From a virus, in the IMG/VR virus record IMGVR_UViG_3300008963_000718, positions 1-44,455 of that record: a stretch of 44,455 bases of DNA; one strand, written 5' to 3'. The notes under the pieces are model-generated. The model was not told where the DNA came from. It did not search any database and was given only the letters and a program-made list of their open reading frames with translations. Positions within the stretch are counted from its first letter, which is position 1. Every line of letters starts with the position of its first letter. Made by a program: the position numbers and the translations under genes. Below are positions 1 to 7,407 of the stretch, in pieces.

Positions 1-45
1 ACAAAGGACGTTCTGAAATATCATGAGCACATATATTTTAATTGA
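1..45 (+). CDS. 3' end of an unidentified plus-strand gene (partial)
   Basis: Frame 1 is open from the window edge to a TGA at 43-45, giving 14 residues that end KYHEHIYFN. The other two plus frames close within 26 bases. A strong terminator for the same strand follows 15 nt later, which is what makes this a likely gene end. Too little is present to name a product. Confidence 0.35.
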   Translation, partial: TKDVLKYHEHIYFN

Positions 46-807
46 TTAATAAACTTCGCGAGCCGTATAATTCTTATACGGCTTTCCTTTTTTTATATTT
101 CGATGAAACATTTGATAATTAATATTGTTTTCTAAACACCATTTGCGCAAACTTAGTATTTTAACTTCTTCTAATGTTTCTAAATTAGTTATAATATAAT
201 TTTTAGCGTTATGAGATATTTCACCTTTTGAAAATCCATATCCGTTAAAACCACGTTTTTTTGCTGATATTGACATTTTTTCTTTAGCTTCGTCAGATAT
301 AACTTTACCTTGTTGAGCTAATTTCATTCTTGCTCGTTGTTCTTTTGTTCGCTTCTTTCCTGTTGTTTTCATTACTCGTTTAGAAATAGTTTCTTGAGAT
401 TGCGGGCCGCGCTGTTTATTACGTTCACTGATAAGTTTTCGGTCTGCATCGCTCCATATTTGTTTTCCTTTATTCCAAGGAATTCTTCCTTTTCCTGCCT
501 TTCCTATCTTTTCTCTTACTTCTTTACTTTGTCGTCCTCCGTCTCCTTGTTCTTCTTTAAGATTCGCCCATTCGTTACTTTCGACTATATTCCACAAGCG
601 ACTATAATACAATCCCCATTCTTTAATTTCGTCTTTTGTCTTACACTCTTTTAGAATTTCAGTAGAATAATTAAATCCATGTTTATTTAGATGATTTTTC
701 CAGTAAACACCACTTCCGGTATATGTGTGAGGATTTTTATTTGTAGTTACGCCGAGATATTTCAACCCAGTTTTTGTATGTGTTTTTACATATAGATAAA
801 TAGTCAT
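46..807 (-). CDS. GIY-YIG-like homing endonuclease with NUMOD3 repeats
   Basis: 253 aa with ATG start and an AAGGAA Shine-Dalgarno site 8 nt upstream. The N-terminus (YLYVKTHTKTGLKYLGVTT, then YTGSGVYWKNHLNKHG) resembles the divergent GIY-YIG-type nuclease domain common in free-standing phage homing enzymes. Residues about 95-190 carry three copies of a NUMOD3-like DNA-binding motif (SKEVREKIGKAGKG, SQETISKRVMKTTGKK, SDEAKEKMSISAKKRG). A helix-turn-helix-like tail (LRKWCLENNINYQMFHRNI) follows. Such enzymes cut a specific site in a related phage genome and spread their own gene by repair. It stands opposite to the plus-strand genes around it and overlaps a plus-strand terminator, consistent with an inserted selfish gene. 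Its target site is not evident. Confidence 0.75.
   Translation of the reverse strand: MTIYLYVKTHTKTGLKYLGVTTNKNPHTYTGSGVYWKNHLNKHGFNYSTEILKECKTKDEIKEWGLYYSRLWNIVESNEWANLKEEQGDGGRQSKEVREKIGKAGKGRIPWNKGKQIWSDADRKLISERNKQRGPQSQETISKRVMKTTGKKRTKEQRARMKLAQQGKVISDEAKEKMSISAKKRGFNGYGFSKGEISHNAKNYIITNLETLEEVKILSLRKWCLENNINYQMFHRNIKKGKPYKNYTAREVY
61..94 (+). terminator. Rho-independent terminator, plus strand
   Basis: A perfect 10-bp stem (61-70 with 74-83, arm AGCCGTATAA) closes a 3-nt TTC loop and is followed by TTCCTTTTTTT. It would stop transcription of the gene ending at 45. It lies inside the last codons of the minus-strand homing endonuclease, so the two convergent genes share this DNA. Confidence 0.65.
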
Positions 808-874
808 GCTGTTAATTCCTTTGTATTAATAGAGTAGTTAGGGAGACTCTCACATATCCCGTGAACTACACTAA

Positions 875-882
875 TATTTATC
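875..882 (-). promoter_or_regulatory. GATAAATA late-promoter-like motif (minus)
   Basis: GATAAATA reads on the minus strand 67 nt upstream of the homing endonuclease start. The same octamer precedes three plus-strand genes in this window, and it resembles the T4 late promoter TATAAATA. With an AT-rich background and a longer distance to the gene, this copy is the least certain. Confidence 0.3.
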
Positions 883-890
883 ATTATACC

Positions 891-919
891 TTGACAAACT
901 ATTTTAAATGTGCTACTAT
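891..919 (+). promoter_or_regulatory. Sigma70-type promoter for the exonuclease operon
   Basis: TTGACA at 891-896, a 17-nt spacer and TACTAT at 914-919, followed by an AAGGA ribosome-binding site and the ATG at 946. The -35 box is perfect and the -10 box matches 5 of 6 positions. It should be read by host polymerase. Confidence 0.75.
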
Positions 920-945
920 CAGCTTAACAATGTATAAGGATTATA

Positions 946-1932
946 ATGACACAAACGTATATCTTGCTCGATTTAGCCAATCTTTTTTTCCGCAGTCGAC
1001 ATGTGGTTCGCGGCGATATCGATACCAAAGTTGGCATGGCTATGCATATTACACTTTCGAGTATCAAAAAAGCATGGACTGATTTTAATGGAACACATAT
1101 AGTAGTAGCACTCGAAGGCCGTAGTTGGCGTAAAGATTTCTACGAACCCTACAAAAGAAATCGCAAAGAAGCTCGTGCAGCAATGACTCCTGCACAACAG
1201 GAAGAAGATACTGTGTTCTGGGAGATATTTGATGAGTTCAAAAACTTTGTCACAGATAAAACCAACTGCACTGTGCTGCAACATCCTCAGCTAGAAGCAG
1301 ACGATTTAATCGCAGGTTGGATCCAACAACATCCTAATGATAATCATGTTATTATTTCAACCGATGGCGACTTTGCACAACTTATTGCACCTAACGTAAA
1401 ACAATACAATGGTGTGTCAAATACTACAATTACGCATGAAGGGTATTTTGACGACAACGGCAAGCCTGTCCAAGATAAGAAAACAAAAGAACCAAAAGCT
1501 GCACCTGATCCTCAATGGCTTCTTTTTGAAAAGTGTATGCGCGGTGACACCAGCGACAATGTGTTTAGTGCATATCCTGGTGTCAGAAAGAAAGGTACAA
1601 AAAACAAAGTAGGTCTACTCGAAGCATTCGACGACAAAGACAACAAAGGGTTCAATTGGAATAACCTCATGCTTCAGCGTTGGGTAGATCACAAAGGTGT
1701 TGAACATCGCGTCCTCGATGATTATAATCGTAATGTAACTCTATGTGATCTCTCGGCACAGCCTGACTGGGTTAAAGAAATTATCAAATCTACTGTTTTC
1801 AATGTAGAATCAAAAAATGTATCACAAGTGGGCATGAGATTAATGAAGTTCTGTGCTAAATGGAATTTGCAGCGTATTGCAGATCAAGCACAAAGTTTTG
1901 CAGAGCCCTTGCAAGCGAGGTACAATAAATGA
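946..1932 (+). CDS. rnh: 5'-3' exonuclease / flap nuclease (T4 RNase H-like)
   Basis: 328 aa, close to T4 RNase H (305 aa). It belongs to the FEN/PIN-like 5' nucleases that remove RNA primers and flaps on the lagging strand using two metal ions. Visible are the N-terminal acidic strand (ILLDLANLFFRSR, Asp9), the helical-arch/substrate segment WRKDFYEPYKRNRKEAR (about 61-77), the metal site EADDLIAGW and ISTDGDFAQLI (about 113-150), and the helix-3-turn-helix entrance GDTSDN...YPGVRKKGTKNKVG. The usual Asp before the arch appears as Glu (ALEGRSWRK). It has its own sigma70-type promoter and heads a run of small overlapping genes, the next starting 4 nt before its stop (ATGA). In T4, rnh sits among replication and late-transcription genes, so this is core phage territory. 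Confidence 0.88.
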   Translation: MTQTYILLDLANLFFRSRHVVRGDIDTKVGMAMHITLSSIKKAWTDFNGTHIVVALEGRSWRKDFYEPYKRNRKEARAAMTPAQQEEDTVFWEIFDEFKNFVTDKTNCTVLQHPQLEADDLIAGWIQQHPNDNHVIISTDGDFAQLIAPNVKQYNGVSNTTITHEGYFDDNGKPVQDKKTKEPKAAPDPQWLLFEKCMRGDTSDNVFSAYPGVRKKGTKNKVGLLEAFDDKDNKGFNWNNLMLQRWVDHKGVEHRVLDDYNRNVTLCDLSAQPDWVKEIIKSTVFNVESKNVSQVGMRLMKFCAKWNLQRIADQAQSFAEPLQARYNK

Positions 1933-2399
1933 CTGTAAAAGCAAAGCCAATTCTCAAAGATCGTTTTTGGATCATCGAAGACGAAGGTGTAAAAATTGGA
2001 ACTCTAAGCAAAGAGGATGATAGGTTTGTAGTAAATCACAAAGGCAAAATTGACTTTTGTGCCACTGAAAACCAATTGAAGAAAAAGTTTGGTCTTGATT
2101 TAATGACTGCAAACATTACAAATAGTAACCAACAAAATGATAATTACAATGTAAGAGGTTTTCCGACACGCTGTGTTCCTTATAATAGCATGTATGATAT
2201 TAAGCGTAAATTGCCTCTTTTTACTAAAAGTAAAAAAAGCAAAAGCATATACTGTGCAGGATATTATTTGATTAAATTTAACGTAAGCTACTTAAAAAGT
2301 TTTTGTCCTAAACTTATTACTGTAGAAAGAAATCATTATCTAGGACCTTTTAAGACCGAAGTCGAAATGAAACAGGAGTTAGCGCGTGTCAACCGTTGA
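1929..2399 (+). CDS. Conserved-type phage protein of unknown function
   Basis: 156 aa, start ATG overlapping the exonuclease stop (ATGA), so translation is probably coupled. The first 60 residues read as a small beta-rich unit (FWIIEDEGVKIGTLSKEDDRFVVN...). The C-terminal half is basic (KSKKSKSIYCAGYYLIKF, ERNHYLGPF). No catalytic motif is evident. Position directly after rnh suggests a replication or late-transcription accessory role, but in T4 this place is held by dsbA and gene 33 and I cannot match either. Function unknown. Confidence 0.65.
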   Translation: MTVKAKPILKDRFWIIEDEGVKIGTLSKEDDRFVVNHKGKIDFCATENQLKKKFGLDLMTANITNSNQQNDNYNVRGFPTRCVPYNSMYDIKRKLPLFTKSKKSKSIYCAGYYLIKFNVSYLKSFCPKLITVERNHYLGPFKTEVEMKQELARVNR

Positions 2400-2631
2400 A
2401 CCTTTGAATACTATGCCAATTGAACAATTTTTACAATTGGTAAAAAATGCAGATAACAGCAGAAGCAAAGAAGTGAGATTAGATATAAATCAGGCCAAAA
2501 ACCTAGCATATACGCTGGGGATAGTTATGAGTAGACTAGAAGGCGATTTGGAAACTTTTGTTAAAACCCATGCAGGGTCTTCAATAGATGATATTGAAAT
2601 TCAAATTGGTGCTGGATCTGACTGGAAATAA
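2386..2631 (+). CDS. Small helical phage protein, unknown function
   Basis: 81 aa using a GTG start at 2386, chosen because AGGAG lies 8 nt upstream. The next in-frame ATG (2413) lacks a good site. The frame overlaps the preceding gene by 14 nt. The protein is predicted mostly helical (IEQFLQLVKNAD, LDINQAKNLAYTLGIVMSRLEGDLETFVK) with an acidic, glycine-containing tail. I recall similar small proteins in marine T4-like phages but know no function. Size and place invite comparison with the T4 late co-activator gp33, yet no clamp-binding tail is recognisable. Confidence 0.6.
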   Translation: MSTVEPLNTMPIEQFLQLVKNADNSRSKEVRLDINQAKNLAYTLGIVMSRLEGDLETFVKTHAGSSIDDIEIQIGAGSDWK

Positions 2632-2650
2632 TGTTAAGTAATATAAATTA

Positions 2651-2658
2651 GATAAATA
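2651..2658 (+). promoter_or_regulatory. GATAAATA late-promoter-like motif
   Basis: GATAAATA ends 25 nt before the ATG at 2684, with a GGAG ribosome-binding site between. It resembles the T4-type late -10 element (TATAAATA). No -35 box is present, as expected for that class. This is the main reason to place a transcription start in the 52-nt gap before the 97-aa gene. Confidence 0.45.
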
Positions 2659-2683
2659 ACTGCGTACATAACGGAGAATAAAA

Positions 2684-2977
2684 ATGAGTAGGCCCAAACC
2701 TATTGTAAAACAAGAATACATTAACAGTACCACATATAAGTGTGAACAAATACTTGATGCGGAAGCAATTTGGGCAGTTTTTTATCAAAACAAAGCATTT
2801 AATTTAAAAAGTTTTAATGCATTATCAAGTTATCCTGGTCCAAAGTATAAGAAAACTAGTTTTTCTAATCCTGGTCATGCACATAATTTAGCAAGACGTC
2901 TTAATGAAATGTTTAAAACTGACGATTTCACAGTTGTAAAACTTACATCTGGAGAAACTGTTTCGGACAATGACTAA
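2684..2977 (+). CDS. Conserved-type small phage protein, unknown function
   Basis: 97 aa, ATG with an ACGGAG ribosome-binding site. The central part (ILDAEAIWAVFYQNKAFNLK then SYPGPKYKKTSFSNPGHA) resembles a protein I recall from marine T4-like phages, always without assigned function. It ends in a short acidic tail (SDND). The next gene begins 8 nt before its stop, so the two are probably coupled. No enzyme or DNA-binding motif is evident. Confidence 0.65.
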   Translation: MSRPKPIVKQEYINSTTYKCEQILDAEAIWAVFYQNKAFNLKSFNALSSYPGPKYKKTSFSNPGHAHNLARRLNEMFKTDDFTVVKLTSGETVSDND

Positions 2978-3356
2978 TATCAAAGTTGAGTATACAAAAC
3001 TTTTTTTATCAGAATTGGGCAAGACCGTCAACGATAACACTGTTAACGAACATATGCCACTGTGGTGGAAAAATACCAGAGCTAAAAACACCGGCGGCCT
3101 TCGTCTAACTGAACTAGGATACGAAGTTCTAAAGCAGTTAGACATAGCCACATATGATATACCTTATCCAAAAGACATGCCTATGACTGCCCAAGTAATA
3201 GTTTTTTTGGATAAATTTATAGATTGTCCATATTTCCTTAGTTCAAAAAGTATCACTGTTACTCATAAGAAAAAAGCTGTTGAGCTGTCCCTGTTCAGTG
3301 GCGATCTAAGGAAATATGGTTTAGCAAAAGCTATGTCGCGACAAAGAAACTCCTAA
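2970..3356 (+). CDS. Phage protein of unknown function
   Basis: 128 aa, start ATG overlapping the previous stop by 8 nt. The sequence has a mixed alpha/beta look with a basic middle (WWKNTRAKNTGGLRLTELGYEVLKQLDI) resembling a small winged-helix or tail-domain unit. The C-terminus is SGDLRKYGLAKAMSRQRNS. I recognise it only as the kind of small protein that accompanies replication genes in marine myophages. It is the last gene before a new promoter. Confidence 0.6.
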   Translation: MTNIKVEYTKLFLSELGKTVNDNTVNEHMPLWWKNTRAKNTGGLRLTELGYEVLKQLDIATYDIPYPKDMPMTAQVIVFLDKFIDCPYFLSSKSITVTHKKKAVELSLFSGDLRKYGLAKAMSRQRNS

Positions 3357-3380
3357 CGTGGAAAAAGATGCATATTGTGG

Positions 3381-3409
3381 TTGACGCATTTGATGTTCGA
3401 TGCTATAAC
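3381..3409 (+). promoter_or_regulatory. Sigma70-type promoter for the MoxR gene
   Basis: TTGACG at 3381-3386, a 17-nt spacer, TATAAC at 3404-3409. Each box matches 5 of 6 consensus positions. A GAAAGGAA ribosome-binding site precedes the ATG at 3447. Confidence 0.72.
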
Positions 3410-3446
3410 ACATGCATAGGCACTGAAACACAGAAAGGAATACATC

Positions 3447-4529
3447 ATGTCTGATTCAACTCGCACTGTTAGCCCGAACAAGGCCAAAGCCAGTCTCCGG
3501 ATTGCTATGAAAAAGAAGCGTCCAATCTTTCTTTGGGGTCCTCCGGGCATTGGTAAATCTGATGTTGTCAAGCAGATTGCTGACAGCTTCGATGCTCCAA
3601 TGATCGACGTTCGTCTGTCTCTTTGGGAACCCACTGATATCAAAGGTATCCCTTACTTTGATAGCAACCTTAACAAAATGGTTTGGGGAGAACCAAACGA
3701 ACTCCCTGACAATGAATTTGCTTCGCAGCACGAAAACATTGTACTGTTTCTTGACGAAATGAACAGTGCTGCACCAGCTGTGCAAGCTGCTGCATACCAG
3801 CTGATTCTCAATCGTCGCGTTGGCGAATACCATTTGCCTGACAATGTTATGATTGTTGCTGCTGGTAACCGTGAAGCTGATAAAGGTGTTACTTATCGTA
3901 TGCCTGCTCCGCTTGCCAACCGTTTTGTTCACTTGGAAATGGACGTAAACTTTGACGACTGGTTTGCTTGGGCTGTAAACAACAACATTCATTCCGATGT
4001 AGTTGGTTACTTGCAATTTGCAAAACAGGACCTTTACGACTTTGATCCTAAGAGCCCGAGCCGCTCTTTTGCTACGCCTCGTTCTTGGTCGTTTGTATCT
4101 GAACTGCTTGATGACGAGCTTGATGCTGGCGTTACTACTGATCTTGTAAGTGGTGCAGTTGGCGAAGGTCTTGCTGTCAAGTTTATGGCTCACCGCAAGG
4201 TTGCAGCTAACATGCCTAACCCGACAGAAATTCTCGAAGGTAAGGTAAAAGAGCTGAAAACGAAAGAAATCAGTGCCAAGTATTCCTTGACTGTTTCGCT
4301 CTGCTACGAACTCAAGGAATCCAGCGATAGCAACGACAAGAAGTTTGACGAAAAAGTCAACAACTTCCTTCGCTTTGCAATGGATAACTTTGAGACTGAA
4401 CTTGTTGTTATGGGCATCAAGCTTGCACTTACACAATATGAACTTCCGATTGATCCGGATGCTGTTGAGTGCTTTGATGAATTCCACGAACGTTACGGCA
4501 AGTATATTAAAGCTGCACAAAGTGTGTGA
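3447..4529 (+). CDS. MoxR-family AAA+ ATPase
   Basis: 360 aa. The Walker A loop GPPGIGKSD lies at 31-39, Walker B IVLFLDEMNSA at about 98-108 with Asp103-Glu104, and a sensor-type AAGNRE segment follows near 155. The order and spacing are typical of MoxR/CbbQ/NorQ ATPases, which act as chaperones that remodel a partner carrying a von Willebrand A domain. The next gene encodes just such a VWA protein with a metallopeptidase site, so a two-component machine is likely. This pair also occurs in cyanophage genomes, where its role is unknown. The gene has its own promoter and is closed by a strong terminator, so the pair is transcribed as two separate units. The minus strand here is also open for 364 codons, which is a codon-bias shadow. 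Confidence 0.88.
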   Translation: MSDSTRTVSPNKAKASLRIAMKKKRPIFLWGPPGIGKSDVVKQIADSFDAPMIDVRLSLWEPTDIKGIPYFDSNLNKMVWGEPNELPDNEFASQHENIVLFLDEMNSAAPAVQAAAYQLILNRRVGEYHLPDNVMIVAAGNREADKGVTYRMPAPLANRFVHLEMDVNFDDWFAWAVNNNIHSDVVGYLQFAKQDLYDFDPKSPSRSFATPRSWSFVSELLDDELDAGVTTDLVSGAVGEGLAVKFMAHRKVAANMPNPTEILEGKVKELKTKEISAKYSLTVSLCYELKESSDSNDKKFDEKVNNFLRFAMDNFETELVVMGIKLALTQYELPIDPDAVECFDEFHERYGKYIKAAQSV

Positions 4530-4536
4530 ACCATTC

Positions 4537-4570
4537 AGTGGGCGAGTCAAACTCGCCCACTATTTCTATT
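4537..4570 (+). terminator. Rho-independent terminator after the MoxR gene
   Basis: A perfect 11-bp stem AGTGGGCGAGT (4537-4547) pairs with 4551-4561 across a CAA loop. It is followed by the T-rich ATTTCTATT. It lies 8 nt after the MoxR stop codon and just before the next promoter. Confidence 0.75.
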
Positions 4571-4575
4571 ACTGC

Positions 4576-4603
4576 TTGACAATGAAAATATATATGCTAT
4601 AGT
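4576..4603 (+). promoter_or_regulatory. Sigma70-type promoter for the VWA peptidase gene
   Basis: TTGACA at 4576-4581, a 16-nt spacer and TATAGT at 4598-4603. An AGAGGT ribosome-binding site precedes the ATG at 4633. Confidence 0.72.
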
Positions 4604-4632
4604 AAGGCATACATCAACAAAAGAGGTATCTA

Positions 4633-5916
4633 ATGTCTACCAAAGCTACTGCAAGTGCGCCGCGTCAATGGCAACCTGATCCAAACATTTCCAAAGAAGA
4701 ATTGGAAAAAATGCAAAAAGAAGTGCACGAACGTATTATCACTTCTCGTGTAGGACTGTTGCTGCGGCATCCATTTTTTGGAAACATGGCTACACGTCTT
4801 AAAATTCAAGCTGCTGACGACTGGCTGCCTACTGCGGCAGTTGACGGTCGTAATCTGTATTACAACACGCAATTTTTCAATGCAATGAACAACAAAGAAG
4901 TTGAATTTGTTATTGCTCATGAAATCCTGCACATGGTTTACGATCATCTTGGACGCAGAGATGATCGCGATCCTAAACTTTACAATATTGCCGCCGACTA
5001 TATTGTTAACAATCTTCTTGTTGACGATCGTATTGGCACAAAGCCCAGTATTGTAGATTGTTTTCAAGATTTTAAGTATCGGGGCTGGACTAGCGAAGAA
5101 GTTTACGACGACCTTTACAAGGAAGCTAAAAAGAACGGTAAAGAAATTCTCGATAAACTTGGCGAAATGCTTGATGAGCACATCGACTGGGAAGACAGCA
5201 GCGATGGCGACAGTGACGGCAAAGCTAAGGGTCGCCCAAGTTATAGCAAAGCTGAACTTGACCAAATTCGCGATGAGATCAAAGAAGCAATGATTAATTC
5301 TGCGCAGACTGCCGGCGCAGGAAATGTGCCAGCAGGAATTCAGCGACTGATCAAAGAGCTCACTGAAAGCAAGATGAACTGGCGAGAATTGCTTCGCCAG
5401 CAAATCCAAAGCACTATTAAGAGCGACTTTACTATGAGTCGTCCTAACCGTAAGAGCTGGCACACTGGTGCTATTCTTCCCGGTATGAACTTTGACGAAA
5501 CTATTGATATCTGTATTGCTCTTGATATGAGCGGATCTATTGGCAATGACCAGGCAGCAGATTTCCTAGGAGAGATCAAAGGCATTATGGATGAATACAA
5601 GGATTACAAAATCAAAATCTGGTGCTTTGATACTGAAGTTTACGGCGAAGATGATTTTACTGCCGACGACGGACGTGAAATTACGGATTACGAAATTCGC
5701 GGCGGCGGCGGAACTGATTTTATGGCTAACTGGCGTTATATGCACGATCAGGACATTTTGCCTAAAAAGTTCATCATGTTTACTGATGGTTATGCTTGGG
5801 ATAGCTGGGGAGAGGAAGATTACTGTGATACGGTCTTTGTTATTCACAGCAATCGCAATAAAGACCTTGAAGCGCCATTTGGCATTACTGCTCACTACGA
5901 GGAGGCAAATGGTTAA
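4633..5916 (+). CDS. VWA-domain putative zinc metallopeptidase (MoxR partner)
   Basis: 427 aa. The N-terminal half carries HEILH at 96-100 (HExxH, zinc-binding and catalytic in zincin proteases) in the context EFVIAHEILHMVYDHLGRR. The C-terminal half is a VWA-like domain with the MIDAS motif D298-M-S-G-S (DxSxS) in IDICIALDMSGSIG, and a GGGGTDF segment that supplies the MIDAS threonine. An acidic linker (about 183-198, DEHIDWEDSSDGDSDG) joins them. This matches the DUF2201/VWA-like peptidase architecture encoded next to MoxR ATPases in bacteria and in marine myophages. The substrate is unknown. Guesses include cleavage or remodelling of a host complex during infection. It overlaps the next gene by 8 nt. 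Confidence 0.85.
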   Translation: MSTKATASAPRQWQPDPNISKEELEKMQKEVHERIITSRVGLLLRHPFFGNMATRLKIQAADDWLPTAAVDGRNLYYNTQFFNAMNNKEVEFVIAHEILHMVYDHLGRRDDRDPKLYNIAADYIVNNLLVDDRIGTKPSIVDCFQDFKYRGWTSEEVYDDLYKEAKKNGKEILDKLGEMLDEHIDWEDSSDGDSDGKAKGRPSYSKAELDQIRDEIKEAMINSAQTAGAGNVPAGIQRLIKELTESKMNWRELLRQQIQSTIKSDFTMSRPNRKSWHTGAILPGMNFDETIDICIALDMSGSIGNDQAADFLGEIKGIMDEYKDYKIKIWCFDTEVYGEDDFTADDGREITDYEIRGGGGTDFMANWRYMHDQDILPKKFIMFTDGYAWDSWGEEDYCDTVFVIHSNRNKDLEAPFGITAHYEEANG

Positions 5917-6190
5917 TATCAAGGATACCAATCCACTTGATGTATTAAACTTGAGGAGGGTAGATTTTTGCCCTCCTCATTTTTCTACAACTAATATTCC
6001 AAAAACCTACAATATGGAATATGCAATTGTAGAGTGGATACGAGACCATCTTAGCGGCAGATTTTATCTAGGCGAAAATGTCAGTCTCGATGATACTAAC
6101 AATATGAAAATTGTATATACTATAGGGTTTGAAAACAGCAAAGAACTTTCGTATTTTATGCTGGCGTGTCCATTTTTAAAATATCGATAA
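5909..6190 (+). CDS. Small phage protein, unknown function
   Basis: 93 aa. The start ATG at 5909 is set by the very strong GAGGAGG site just upstream and overlaps the peptidase stop by 8 nt. The frame is open further upstream, but only as a shadow of the peptidase gene. The C-terminal half (AIVEWIRDHLSGRFYLGENV then IGFENSKELSYFMLACPFLKYR) looks like a small conserved fold I recall from marine T4-like phages, with no known function. A terminator-like hairpin lies within its first third, so its expression may be attenuated relative to the peptidase. Confidence 0.65.
   Translation: MVNIKDTNPLDVLNLRRVDFCPPHFSTTNIPKTYNMEYAIVEWIRDHLSGRFYLGENVSLDDTNNMKIVYTIGFENSKELSYFMLACPFLKYR
5952..5984 (+). terminator. 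Terminator-like hairpin inside a coding region
   Basis: TGAGGAGGG (5952-5960) pairs perfectly with CCCTCCTCA (5971-5979) across a 10-nt loop and is followed by TTTTTC. It lies 36 nt after the peptidase stop and inside codons 15-26 of the next gene. It would end most peptidase transcripts. Ribosomes translating the small gene could prevent it from forming. Confidence 0.5.
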
Positions 6191-6228
6191 TCAATCTATC
6201 ATAAATTATAATATAAGGAGATTATAAC

Positions 6229-6471
6229 ATGACCGAAGATAACAACAGTAATCAAACAGATTTGACAATTCAAGATCTTGCTGTTGCAAGAGCTATTATT
6301 GAACTAGCAACTGAAAGAAATACCTTTAAGCCTAATGAATTGGCTGCTGCTGGCTCACTGTATAATAAACTCGATGCCTTTCTTAAGAACGTAGAGCAGC
6401 AAGCAGAAGCAGCAAAAGAAGGCACAGAAGCAGCACAAACTGATAGCAACAAGGACAATGACAATGGCTAA
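6229..6471 (+). CDS. Small helical phage protein with Ala/Gln-rich tail
   Basis: 80 aa, ATG with a perfect AAGGAG site 8 nt upstream. Residues 12-57 (LTIQDLAVARAIIELATERNTFKPNELAAAGSL...) form a predicted helical pair of a kind I recall in marine myophages. The last 25 residues are charged and low-complexity (EQQAEAAKEGTEAAQ, then SNKDNDN). Function is unknown. It is coupled to the next gene, whose preferred ATG lies 6 nt before this stop. Confidence 0.6.
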   Translation: MTEDNNSNQTDLTIQDLAVARAIIELATERNTFKPNELAAAGSLYNKLDAFLKNVEQQAEAAKEGTEAAQTDSNKDNDNG

Positions 6472-7111
6472 TATAAAGCACGTCGGACGACTTGTAAAAA
6501 ATCAACGCAAAGTGATAGTAGCTTACAGAGTCTTACCAGGCACTGAAACAGAATGTCTTGTAATACCAACCGAAAGTATCGGAGCAGCAGAGCACGACAG
6601 TCTGATTAATCTAGTTGAAAGCGATGCAGGACAAAGTGCATACGAATTTGCTGAGGCTATGTCAAGAGCAGTTTTGCCTGATGGCAGAAATATGCTAGCA
6701 GCAATGCATACCACAGGCAAACTGCTTAAGATGAACACCAATGAAATTGAAATGACTCCATCAACTACACAGACTCTTCTTTTGTCAGAGCTTAACAGTA
6801 TCATAGCAGAAAACAAAGGAGTAACAGTATCTGATCTAGCAATAAGCAATCCTAATTCTACAAACGAACCCTCTAGCACTGTGGAAGAATCAAAGGATCC
6901 AGTTGAAGTGTATACAGATAAAGTGTATACAGATGAATCAACTGTTACAACAGAAGTAGAACAGCCACTAGACGACGAAGCCCTTGCTGCACAGCTAAGA
7001 AGCCAAGCAGATGCTATGTTCAAAGAAGCAAAACGGCTGCGAGAACAAGCCAACGATCTCGTTCCAACAAAGAAAAAAACAACAACAAAGAAAAAAACTC
7101 AAAGTGTCTGA
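6464..7111 (+). CDS. Phage protein with Lys-rich tail, unknown function
   Basis: 215 aa from ATG 6464. An ATG two codons earlier (6458) is only 2 nt from the AAGGA site, whereas 6464 is 8 nt from it, so 6464 is preferred. The N-terminal 110 residues form a mixed alpha/beta unit (KHVGRLVKNQRKVIVAYRVLPGT..., LVESDAGQSAYEFAEAMSRAVLPDGRNML). I recall it as conserved in marine T4-like phages without a function. A Ser/Thr/Glu-rich linker (about 130-165) follows, then a predicted coiled coil (AQLRSQADAMFKEAKRLREQAND), then a tail of lysine and threonine (KKKTTTKKKT). The basic tail suggests binding to nucleic acid or an acidic partner, as inference only. Confidence 0.62.
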   Translation: MANIKHVGRLVKNQRKVIVAYRVLPGTETECLVIPTESIGAAEHDSLINLVESDAGQSAYEFAEAMSRAVLPDGRNMLAAMHTTGKLLKMNTNEIEMTPSTTQTLLLSELNSIIAENKGVTVSDLAISNPNSTNEPSSTVEESKDPVEVYTDKVYTDESTVTTEVEQPLDDEALAAQLRSQADAMFKEAKRLREQANDLVPTKKKTTTKKKTQSV

Positions 7112-7394
7112 CAAAAACAAGGATCATTGGGAAGAAATTTTAGAGTCAATTTCGCTGGATTTTATTCCAATAGAGTATATCAGTGCTGTCGTTGTAACAT
7201 TTGATGACGGCACTGAATGGGAAATTGAAATTGACAAAGAAAGTAGAGAACAAGGAAATCCTGACGACCTTTTACAGGATTTTTTTGACGAATATGAAGA
7301 TACTATAATAACTGTGGATTTTAGAATAGATATAGAACTTCTAAAAAAAGATATTACCAAACGCACTAAGATTTTCCTCAAGCATAACAGATAG
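7104..7394 (+). CDS. Small acidic phage protein, unknown function
   Basis: 96 aa from a GTG at 7104 that overlaps the preceding stop by 8 nt. The longer frame upstream is a shadow of the lysine-rich tail of the previous gene. The protein is acidic and beta-rich (YISAVVVTFDDGTEWEIEI, then DDLLQDFFDEYEDTIITVDF). I associate it with a conserved marine-myophage protein that precedes virion structural genes. No function is known. No clear ribosome-binding site is present, so translation probably depends on the upstream gene. Confidence 0.58.
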   Translation: MSDKNKDHWEEILESISLDFIPIEYISAVVVTFDDGTEWEIEIDKESREQGNPDDLLQDFFDEYEDTIITVDFRIDIELLKKDITKRTKIFLKHNR

Positions 7395-7407
7395 TGTACA
7401 TCGCTCT

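Noticed and set aside
1929-2631. Identity with T4 dsbA or gene 33 from position after rnh
   Set aside because: Place fits, but neither sequence shows recognisable features of those proteins.
3456-4550. Long open frame of 364 codons on the minus strand
   Set aside because: It mirrors the MoxR gene, whose Walker motifs, promoter and terminator are clear. The open antisense frame follows from codon composition.
4630-5463. 277-codon open frame on the minus strand opposite the VWA peptidase
   Set aside because: The plus-strand protein has HExxH and MIDAS motifs in register. The antisense product is low in recognisable order.
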